Of a stretch of 35,380 nucleotides of DNA, positions 27,464 to 35,380 are shown one piece after another. Below the pieces are notes generated by a model. The model searched no databases and was not told the DNA's origin. It saw only the letters and a list, made by a program, of their open reading frames with translations. Each line of letters opens with the position of its first letter. The first letter of the stretch is position 1. The position numbers were made by a program, and so were the translations under genes. The stretch covers positions 2,240 to 37,619 of the forward strand of contig QHYP01000054.1 in the NCBI GenBank assembly GCA_003224195.1, written 5' to 3'. This stretch comes from Acidobacteriota bacterium. Its GTDB lineage: Bacteria; Acidobacteriota; Terriglobia; Acidiferrales; UBA7541.

Positions 27464-28687
27464 CTATTTCTTCGACACGCGCCAGATCACGCCCGCGCCA
27501 TCGTCCGAGACAAGCAGCGAGCCGCCCGGCGCTACGGTCACGCCTACCGGACGCCCATATACGCCGGTTTGCTTGGGATCGGGAACGAATCCCGTCAGGA
27601 AGGGCTCGGGATTTCCGCTAGGCTTGCCGTTCTGGAATGGGATGAAAACGACTTGATAGCCCTGTCGCACCGCCCGGTTCCAGGAGCCGTGTTCCGCCAG
27701 AAACATCCCGCCGCGATATTTTTCCGGGAATTGTTCGCTGAGATAAAACGTGAATTGCAGTGCGGCCACGTGCGCCCCGAGAAGAACGTCGGGAACAATT
27801 GCGCGCGCTACAAGATCCGGCCGTTGCGGTTTGACGCGGTCATCCACGTAATCCCCGATGTAACTATAAGGCCAGCCGTAAAAGCCGCCTTCTCGGACCG
27901 AAGTCGCATAGTCCGGCGGCAGATCATCGCCCAGGCCATCGCGCTCGTTTACCGAAGCCCACAATTGTCCCGTCTTCGGCTCAAGACCGATCCCCACCGC
28001 GTTGCGCAATCCCGAAGCGTAAACGTGTGCATTCTTGCCGTCGGGGTCACAGACAGTGATGGCGGCGCGAATCGGGGGCTCAATGCCAATGTTGCTATCC
28101 GAGCCCACGCCGACAAAGAGATGCCTGCCGTCCGCGCTGAAAACCAGCGAACGCGTCCAGTGGCCGCCCCGCGGCACATCCAGGATGTGTTCCTTCTCTC
28201 CGGCGCGCTTCGAAGTCTTGGGATCGTACGCGAAGCGAATGATCTCGTTCTGATTTCCTATGTAAACGAAGTTCTCATGAAACGCGATTCCGAAGGGACG
28301 ATCGAGCCCCGAGGCAAAGACTTCTTGTTCGTGCGCGCCGCCGGTGTGGTGCGAGTCCCGCAGGACTAAAATCCGGCCGGCCCCGGATTCCGCCAAGAAG
28401 ATGTCTCCGTTCGGAGCAACGGCCAGCCAGCGCGGCTCCTCGAACTTGGCCGCGAAGAGATTTACCTGAAAACCTTCCGGCACGTTTGGCAGAAAGCCTT
28501 TGGGGGCCTCGATGATCTCGGGCGGATTCCCCGCTGACCGCGTTGCGTACGGTGCAGGAAGCTGCGCCTTCTTCCCACCGGTGATGCCGATGACCTGAGC
28601 CTGGGAATTTGAAATCATCATCAGGAAGAGCGTGATACAAGCTGGGAGGGTGATTCGCGGTCGCAGACTCATAATTCTCCTCGACAA
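27464..28687 (-). CDS. PQQ-dependent glucose/sorbosone dehydrogenase-type beta-propeller protein
   Basis: Signal peptide; PNVPEGFQVNLFAAKFEEPRWLAVAPNGDIFLAESGAGRILVLRD, GGHWTRSLVFSADGRHLFVGVGSDSN, GRPVGVTVAPGGSLLVSDDGAGVIWRVS. Confidence 0.87.
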   Translation of the reverse strand: MSRRIMSLRPRITLPACITLFLMMISNSQAQVIGITGGKKAQLPAPYATRSAGNPPEIIEAPKGFLPNVPEGFQVNLFAAKFEEPRWLAVAPNGDIFLAESGAGRILVLRDSHHTGGAHEQEVFASGLDRPFGIAFHENFVYIGNQNEIIRFAYDPKTSKRAGEKEHILDVPRGGHWTRSLVFSADGRHLFVGVGSDSNIGIEPPIRAAITVCDPDGKNAHVYASGLRNAVGIGLEPKTGQLWASVNERDGLGDDLPPDYATSVREGGFYGWPYSYIGDYVDDRVKPQRPDLVARAIVPDVLLGAHVAALQFTFYLSEQFPEKYRGGMFLAEHGSWNRAVRQGYQVVFIPFQNGKPSGNPEPFLTGFVPDPKQTGVYGRPVGVTVAPGGSLLVSDDGAGVIWRVSKK

Positions 28688-28914
28688 AATAATCGTTGTC
28701 CGACTCCACTATGATGCCTCAGCGCCGCGCCGAGTTCCATGCCGAGGATTTTTCAGAGGGTTTTCGGGAATGCGCGCAGGTTGGCGCGAGGAGCGACAAG
28801 CTTATCGCGCCTGGTGTCATTCCAGTAGGCTTCCGGGGAACTATTGCTAAGCCGGGCTCACCCGAACAGTCCAGGACTGCAAGGTGCAGTCGGACGCAAT
28901 GCAAGGGAACCGGA

Positions 28915-29409
28915 TTAGTCGCCGACGCCGAAGTACTCGACGTGAACGTAACGGCCGAGCCGCGCGTTGAACAGCAGATACCAGCCGGGATGGTGATCGT
29001 CGTCGTAAACATAAACGACATCACGGTCCCAGGCCCAGTCGCGGCACCGCGGTACGTCGTAAGAAGCGATCACCCACGTGGAGCGGTCGTAGAGAATCAC
29101 CTGGCGCGCGCGGACGTCGAACCTTCGACACTGCCACGCGTGTCTGACTTCCACATAGCGGCCGCGCGGATACGGATGGCCCGGACGAAAGCGGTCATGA
29201 TCGAAGTCCCAATTGCGGTGCTCGTCCCGCGCCTCATGTTTGTCCCAGCCCTTGTGCTTGCCCCTGTCGTGGCGCTCGTCATCATCGCGCTCGCGGCGCC
29301 CGCGATGTTCGTCCCGGTCGCCTTGGTCATCACGGTCCCGCTGCGGAAGGGCAAAGACAGGTGTCAGAGTCATACCCAGAACGGTTGCTGCCGCCAGAAT
29401 CTTGCGCAT
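28915..29409 (-). CDS. Exported highly charged Arg/Asp/His-rich protein of unknown function
   Basis: MRKILAAATVLGMTLTPVFALPQRDRDDQGDRDEHRGRRERDDDERHDRGKHKGWDKHEARDEHRNWDFDHDRF...; signal peptide; start ATG 29409 preferred. Confidence 0.65.
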   Translation of the reverse strand: MRKILAAATVLGMTLTPVFALPQRDRDDQGDRDEHRGRRERDDDERHDRGKHKGWDKHEARDEHRNWDFDHDRFRPGHPYPRGRYVEVRHAWQCRRFDVRARQVILYDRSTWVIASYDVPRCRDWAWDRDVVYVYDDDHHPGWYLLFNARLGRYVHVEYFGVGD

Positions 29410-29550
29410 AGTTTCCTCCCCAAGCTGTCGTCTCATTCGCTTCATCTTAGTTCAGCCCTCTGTCTGCCTCATTCAACCTCTGACGGTTTGTACCCGGCTG
29501 GTAACGTGGTCCGCTTTGGCACGCGCCGCAGACGGAGGAAAAGAATCGTG

Positions 29551-29604
29551 AAAAAATAGGGCGGGCGCCCGGCCCACTTGGAACACGGACTGCCCGCCCT
29601 TTTT
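29551..29604 (-). terminator. Bidirectional-looking intrinsic terminator downstream of the 29632-30252 gene
   Basis: A6 tract, GGGCGGGC (29559-29566), 25-nt loop region, GCCCGCCC (29592-29599), T5. Confidence 0.7.
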
Positions 29605-29631
29605 CATGCGGCTGGATTGCGCGAGGGGTGA

Positions 29632-30252
29632 TTAGCCCTTCGCGTTGATCGTGACGGGCTCCGCTAGCCGGAAAGTGAGCCGCGTCTCGGCGGGAAGCTT
29701 GATGTCATGCTTCCCGGTGATGAGGGCCACGGCTGTACCGGCTCCCGCCCCCACGGGCCCGCCGATGAGCGCGCCTTCACCGCCGCCGGCGAGGGCGCCT
29801 ATCAAGGCTCCTCCTCCCGCGCCCCCGCCGATCCACAGCAGATTGCGCTTCTTGTGCGCGCTGCCCTCTCGCGCATAAGAAGCCGTGCGGATGTCGTAGG
29901 TCTGGCCATTCACCTGGACGGCGTCAAGCGCCATGCGCAGGCGTGCCCTGCCCATCAATCTTCCGGATGGATGGGCATCTACGACCCGCCCCTCAACTTT
30001 TGCGCCCCGAGGAATGACCGTCTTGCCGTCCAGCATGACCGGCTCGGAAACGGTCGCCTCAAAGTGCTGCCCCGGCTTGCTGCGATTGCTCGCCAGGGTC
30101 TGGTTGAGGGTTATGTGGATGGGTGTTTGCTTCGGCACCATCATGGGAGCTGGGCTGCTCGCGTAAGTGGCGGCGCCCCAGATGAGCGCACCTACGAGCA
30201 CCAATGAACTGCCGAGCAGGATGTAGCTCCGTTTGGTCAGATGCATAAGCAC
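29632..30252 (-). CDS. Exported/anchored protein with glycine-zipper segment
   Basis: N-terminal TM (YILLGSSLVLVGALIWGAATYA), glycine-zipper LLWIGGGAGGGALIGALAGGGEGALIGGPVGAGAGTAVALITG. Confidence 0.75.
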   Translation of the reverse strand: MLMHLTKRSYILLGSSLVLVGALIWGAATYASSPAPMMVPKQTPIHITLNQTLASNRSKPGQHFEATVSEPVMLDGKTVIPRGAKVEGRVVDAHPSGRLMGRARLRMALDAVQVNGQTYDIRTASYAREGSAHKKRNLLWIGGGAGGGALIGALAGGGEGALIGGPVGAGAGTAVALITGKHDIKLPAETRLTFRLAEPVTINAKG

Positions 30253-30276
30253 CTCCCAGCTAAGTTAGAGGCACGC

Positions 30277-30298
30277 AGAAGGCCTGGGGCTGCCTTCT
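30277..30298. repeat. Stem-loop AGAAGGC-N8-GCCTTCT in the upstream leader of the 29632-30252 gene
   Basis: 7-bp perfect arms. Confidence 0.55.
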
Positions 30299-30419
30299 TA
30301 TATTGTTCATTCAAAATAAGTTAGCTCGTATGTACCCACCGGAACTACGGGCCACGCAAAAGGGCGGAGTGAGTTCAGAGCGGGCCCTTTTCAGACTTTT
30401 CCCGCGGAAAACGCCTGGG

Positions 30420-31028
30420 CTAGAGGTCGGGGCGCTCAGTCGGGGGCTTCGCACCGGGGCCGGGCACAGGCGATTTGGCGCCGCCGGAGGACTCGCCGCG
30501 GAGAAGTGCGTCAAGCGAGGGATACGAATAGACGGTCGGAGCGTGATTCTGCATTAGGCCGCCAGTGTCGGCGGTGGGGCCATAGTTGCTGTGGAGGTCG
30601 CGGCCCAGCATCCGCAGCATGGCCATTTGCTGGCCGCGATGATGCGCGGTGTGGGCGATGCGGCGGACCATGACCCAGGCGCGCGAGCGCTTCACGTCGA
30701 AAAACGCGACTTCGTCTTCCCACCAGGCTTCGCTCTTTTCGCGCAATACGGCGAGGCGCTTCCCGCTGTCTTCGGCGTAGCGCTTGATGAACTCCAGCCG
30801 AGTTTCCTCGGCGGGCAGCGGCGGCGCGGCCACTTCGATGCCGAGCATGTTGCGGAACCACAGATTTTCGCTGACGCATTGATGGACCATCTGCTCGCGG
30901 ACGCTGCGGCCGCGCCGGTCGGTGGCATGCGGGCGGAATTCGAGGTCGGCGTCGCGGAATTCGCTCCAGACGCTGACGACCTTGATGCGCTCGGTTGAGT
31001 ACGTCTCGACGAGGAAGTCGTATCGCAT
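30420..31028 (-). CDS. DinB-family protein
   Basis: MRYDFLVETYSTERIKVVSVWSEF..., SVREQMVHQCVSENLWFRNMLG, RRIAHTAHHRGQQMAMLRMLG (conserved His pattern). ATG 31028 preferred over the 31244 ORF start. Confidence 0.85.
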   Translation of the reverse strand: MRYDFLVETYSTERIKVVSVWSEFRDADLEFRPHATDRRGRSVREQMVHQCVSENLWFRNMLGIEVAAPPLPAEETRLEFIKRYAEDSGKRLAVLREKSEAWWEDEVAFFDVKRSRAWVMVRRIAHTAHHRGQQMAMLRMLGRDLHSNYGPTADTGGLMQNHAPTVYSYPSLDALLRGESSGGAKSPVPGPGAKPPTERPDL

Positions 31029-31233
31029 GGGACACTCCGTCAAATCGCGCAAGGCGGGCATCTTCACACCCGCGGGGGCAGGATACACCGATAGCCTGTG
31101 GAACCTCGTTGATTCCGAATGGAATTGGGGCGGTGGGAGAGACACGAGGCACAAGCCGTTCCCCAGGCTGAAGTGATACCATTCACATAGCTCCTCGCAG
31201 CCCCGCTCCCGATGCCTTTCCGCGGAGGTGAGT

Positions 31234-31590
31234 ATGCTCGACACGCGCCGCGCGTTCCTCCAAAACCTCGCCGGAGTTTCCAGCGCCTTTCTGCTCTTTC
31301 AAACGCAACCGCCCATCCCCACGCCGAGGCGCAGGACGCCGGTCAATCCTCCGGAGCCCGCTGAAAAGCAGGACGCTGAACAGCCTGGGAGCGCTCCACG
31401 AAGCGCGCAACTGCACGCGCAGGAAAAAGAATTCCGCTCAACGATGGACCAACTCTTTGTCAGGGTGCGTGACCTCAAACTCCAGCTTGACCGCATCCCG
31501 ACTGCCGAAATTTTTTCTGTGGCCGTTTTCAAACAAACACAGGAGATCGAGAAGCTGGCCAAGCGGCTGAAGAATTACGCCAGAGCGTGA
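31234..31590 (+). CDS. Small Tat-signal exported protein, unknown function
   Basis: MLDTRRAFLQNLAGVSSAFLLF twin-arginine-like signal; GGAGG at 31224-31228; C-terminal coiled helical segment. Confidence 0.6.
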   Translation: MLDTRRAFLQNLAGVSSAFLLFQTQPPIPTPRRRTPVNPPEPAEKQDAEQPGSAPRSAQLHAQEKEFRSTMDQLFVRVRDLKLQLDRIPTAEIFSVAVFKQTQEIEKLAKRLKNYARA

Positions 31591-31668
31591 GTGTGGTATC
31601 GAGCGATGATCACGGAATTGCCCCGCTTCCCAGGCCGACCGGCCAGGTATCGGGCCCTAGCCTGAAAC

Positions 31669-31698
31669 AAAAAGGGCCGCAAAAGATCACGCGGCCCT
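31669..31698 (-). terminator. Intrinsic terminator of the 16S rRNA transcript
   Basis: Minus strand: GGGCCGC-GTGATCTTTT-GCGGCCC followed by TTTTTG. Confidence 0.8.
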
Positions 31699-31886
31699 AA
31701 GTCGCACTGCTCAATTTTTTGGTCTTTGACTGCCGACCCTTCACGGAAAACTGTTCAGGGTGAATTTGCGCGAGGGCGCAATTTCATACGATCTGCCAGA
31801 ACCCGTCGGACCCTCCGGGCAAAGCCCTCGGGGTAAAAGTAAATCGAGCTCTGCCGAAGACCCGTGAGAGTCTCGGGCAGCCCCTG

Positions 31887-31906
31887 CGACGCAGCAAGCT
31901 GCGTCG
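31887..31906. repeat. Perfect inverted repeat CGACGCAGC-AA-GCTGCGTCG in the 16S trailer
   Basis: 9-bp perfect arms, 2-nt centre. Confidence 0.75.
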
Positions 31907-31965
31907 AAGAGTGGGCAATGCGTATCCCGCACACCTGCACGGGAAGGATTGCCATGTACTTTAGA

Positions 31966-33496
<1,531 letters not shown>

Positions 33497-33520
33497 AACC
33501 TGTCGCTTAGAAATACGAAA

Positions 33521-33538
33521 CCCCGGTTTGCACCGGGG
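33521..33538 (-). repeat. 16S leader hairpin CCCCGGT-GCAA-ACCGGGG (GNRA tetraloop) about 25 nt before the mature 5' end
   Basis: 7-bp perfect stem read on the minus strand. Confidence 0.7.
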
Positions 33539-33635
33539 CCAGCACTCCCAAGCAAATTGTTGTCGCTCGAATTACTCAACCGCTCCAGCTCGAAGACCGG
33601 AACGGTTCGAACGGATTCTGGCACATCGTATCGGT

Positions 33636-33648
33636 TGTCAAAGAGCGA
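33636..33648 (-). promoter_or_regulatory. boxA-like rRNA antitermination element (CGCTCTTTGACAA)
   Basis: Minus strand TCGCTCTTTGACAACC in the 16S leader resembles boxA (TGCTCTTTAACA). Confidence 0.6.
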
Positions 33649-33690
33649 TAAGCCCCCCTGTCCAGCAGAGTGGCATACGAACAATTGGCT

Positions 33691-33719
33691 ACTATACGGA
33701 GAACACACTCGAAAGTCAA
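33691..33719 (-). promoter_or_regulatory. 16S rRNA sigma-70-type promoter
   Basis: Minus strand TTGACT - 17 nt - TATAGT, about 195-200 nt upstream of the mature 16S 5' end and upstream of the boxA-like element. Confidence 0.8.
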
Positions 33720-33991
33720 CACGCGATTTACGTATTTCGCCTGTTTTCCACAGAGATCCACAACGTGAGCAGGGCCCGAAACACCTGCGTGTTCTGCAAG
33801 GAAACCTTTGTGGAGTCGCTAGCTGCACGTAGGTGTTTAGCCCTTTGCTCGAACAGGGCAAAACTCTGCCCGTTGGGCATTTTCCGCGTGCTGCCCGCGG
33901 ATTAAGGCATCGCGCCAACCTGAGCCGCAGCATTTCCCCGGGGCGCGGAGTGGAGTATGCTTCGCTCCGTCTTTCGGTATGGGGGTTAGCG

Positions 33992-34279
33992 ATGAAACGA
34001 AGAGAGTTTGCAAAGCGCGCGGTAGCGGCGGCAGTCGCGCCGATCGCATTGGTAGAGTGGCGAAGGAAGCCCACGCGGGCTCAAGACGCCGCGGCGAAGC
34101 AAGCAAATGCGCCGGCGTCACGGGCCGAGGAATTGAAGAAGCGGGCGGAGGGGCAAAGGGAGCAGATGAGCGCGGCGTTGCACAAGAGGCCTCTTCCGTA
34201 CGACCTGGAGCCCGCGTTCGTGTTCGCGGCGAAACCGAGAGAAAGGATGAAGCTGGGAAGCAAAGAATTCAGGAAATAG
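33992..34279 (+). CDS. Small Tat-signal protein upstream of the amidase
   Basis: MKRREFAKRAVAAAVAPIALVEW twin-arginine-like signal; 95 aa; ATG 33992 preferred over 33833. Confidence 0.6.
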   Translation: MKRREFAKRAVAAAVAPIALVEWRRKPTRAQDAAAKQANAPASRAEELKKRAEGQREQMSAALHKRPLPYDLEPAFVFAAKPRERMKLGSKEFRK

Positions 34280-34309
34280 AGCGAAGCGGTCGCGCAGGGG
34301 GGAGCGGTG

Positions 34310-35380
34310 ATGGTGGCGGAGGAAGTCCTATACCAGAGCGTGTGGGAGCTGAGCGGGCAGATTCGCGCGAGGAAGATTTCGCCGGTAGAGCTCACGGAGG
34401 CGTCTCTCGACCGGCTCGAGAAACTGGGGCCGAAGCTGGGTGCGGTGGCGACAATCACGCGCGAGCGGGCGTTGGAAGAAGCGCGCGCGGCGGAAAAAGA
34501 GCTTGCCGCAGGACGTTCGCGCGGCCCGCTGCACGGGATTCCGTATGGCGCGAAAGATCTGCTTGCGACGCGCGGCATACCGACGACGTGGGGCGCGCCG
34601 CCGTTCAAGGACCAGGTATTTGAATACGACGCAACCGTGGTGCGCAAGCTGCGCGAAGCGGGCGCGATCCTCGTGGCCAAGCTGGCGATGATCGAATTGG
34701 CGGGCGGGGGAGGCTACAACAACGGGAAGGCGTCTTTGCAAGGGCCGTCACGCTGCCCATACAACCTGGAGCACTGGGCGGGGGGCAGCTCGAGCGGGCC
34801 GGGCGCGGCGGTGCCGTCGGGATTGGTGGCGTTTGCCATCGGGTCGGAAACGCTCGGCTCGATCATCACGCCGAGCGCGTTTTCCGGAGTGAGTGGGCTG
34901 CGGCCGACCTACGGGCGCGTGAGCCGGCACGGCGCCATGGCCCTTTCGTGGACGATGGACAAGCTGGGACCCATGTGCCGGGCGGCAGTTGATTGCGGGT
35001 TGGTGTTGAACGCGATTGCGGGCGAGGATCCGCTGGATGCGACGTCGCGCCGCGAGGCCTTCCACTACTTTGTTCCGAACGATGAAAAGCGCGTGCGATC
35101 GCTTGCGGGGAAAAAACTGGGTGTGCTGCGCCCGGATTTTCCGAAGGATGGCGACCCGGAAGTGGGCGCGGCGTTTGACGAAGCGGTGAAGGTGCTGGAG
35201 AAATTGGGCGCAAAGACGGAAGAAGCCGACTTGCCGGAATTTCCGTACACGCCGGTTGCGGTCGCGTTGTACCAGGGGGAAGCGGCCGCGATTTTCCGGC
35301 CATTCATCGAAAGCGAGAAGCTGAACGAGCTGATCGACGACACGCAGAAGGCGGGATTGAAATCGGCGCTCGAAATGAAG
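34310..35380 (+). CDS. Amidase signature family protein, truncated by the right edge
   Basis: Manual translation from ATG 34310: MVAEEVLYQSVWELSGQIRARKISPVELTEASLDRLEKLGPKLGAVATITRERALEEARAAEKELAAGRSRGPLHGIPYGAKDLLATRG...HWAGGSSSGPGAAVPSGLVAFAIGSETLGSIITPSAFSGVSGLRPTYGRVSRHG..., open to the edge; Lys / cis-Ser / Ser triad region recognisable. Confidence 0.92.
   Translation, partial: MVAEEVLYQSVWELSGQIRARKISPVELTEASLDRLEKLGPKLGAVATITRERALEEARAAEKELAAGRSRGPLHGIPYGAKDLLATRGIPTTWGAPPFKDQVFEYDATVVRKLREAGAILVAKLAMIELAGGGGYNNGKASLQGPSRCPYNLEHWAGGSSSGPGAAVPSGLVAFAIGSETLGSIITPSAFSGVSGLRPTYGRVSRHGAMALSWTMDKLGPMCRAAVDCGLVLNAIAGEDPLDATSRREAFHYFVPNDEKRVRSLAGKKLGVLRPDFPKDGDPEVGAAFDEAVKVLEKLGAKTEEADLPEFPYTPVAVALYQGEAAAIFRPFIESEKLNELIDDTQKAGLKSALEMK

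Noticed and set aside
31591-31965. A spacer tRNA or start of 23S rRNA downstream of 16S
   Set aside because: Read on the minus strand; no cloverleaf (no GGTTCRANYCC T-arm) and no 23S-like sequence before the terminator.

Overview
This window is a GC-rich bacterial chromosomal segment, probably Acidobacteriota. That assignment rests on the look of the 16S gene and the gene content and was not checked by search. Directly readable content: a cytochrome c / NRAMP (MntH-like) block; a DUF3467-like gene with a suspicious N-terminal frame; a solitary tRNA-Ile(GAT); a PAS-PAS-GGDEF diguanylate cyclase; a GMC oxidoreductase with its Tat-signal partner; a CDP-alcohol phosphatidyltransferase; an ECF sigma / zinc anti-sigma pair flanked by two CpxP/Spy-like genes; a tightly packed minus-strand run of nine genes (9948-21061); leuB and a short leuA divergent from a LysR regulator; a beta-propeller / choice-of-anchor-D surface protein; a PQQ-type sugar dehydrogenase; several small exported proteins; a DinB-family protein; a full-length 16S rRNA gene (minus strand) with promoter, boxA-like leader and terminator but no adjacent 23S; and an amidase running off the right edge. 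The nine-gene run encodes PlsC, a DAG-kinase-like lipid kinase, an acyl-CoA/ACP ligase, a free-standing ACP, an enoyl-CoA hydratase, a second ligase, a polysaccharide pyruvyl transferase, an NAD-dependent reductase, and a degenerate-HAD + fatty-acyl-reductase fusion. It is the best candidate for an undescribed system: probably a fatty-alcohol, ether-lipid or other unusual membrane-lipid pathway. The second most notable feature is the apparently unlinked 16S rRNA gene. Two edge-truncated CDSs (about 1-317 minus, 34310-35380 plus) are absent from the supplied ORF track.
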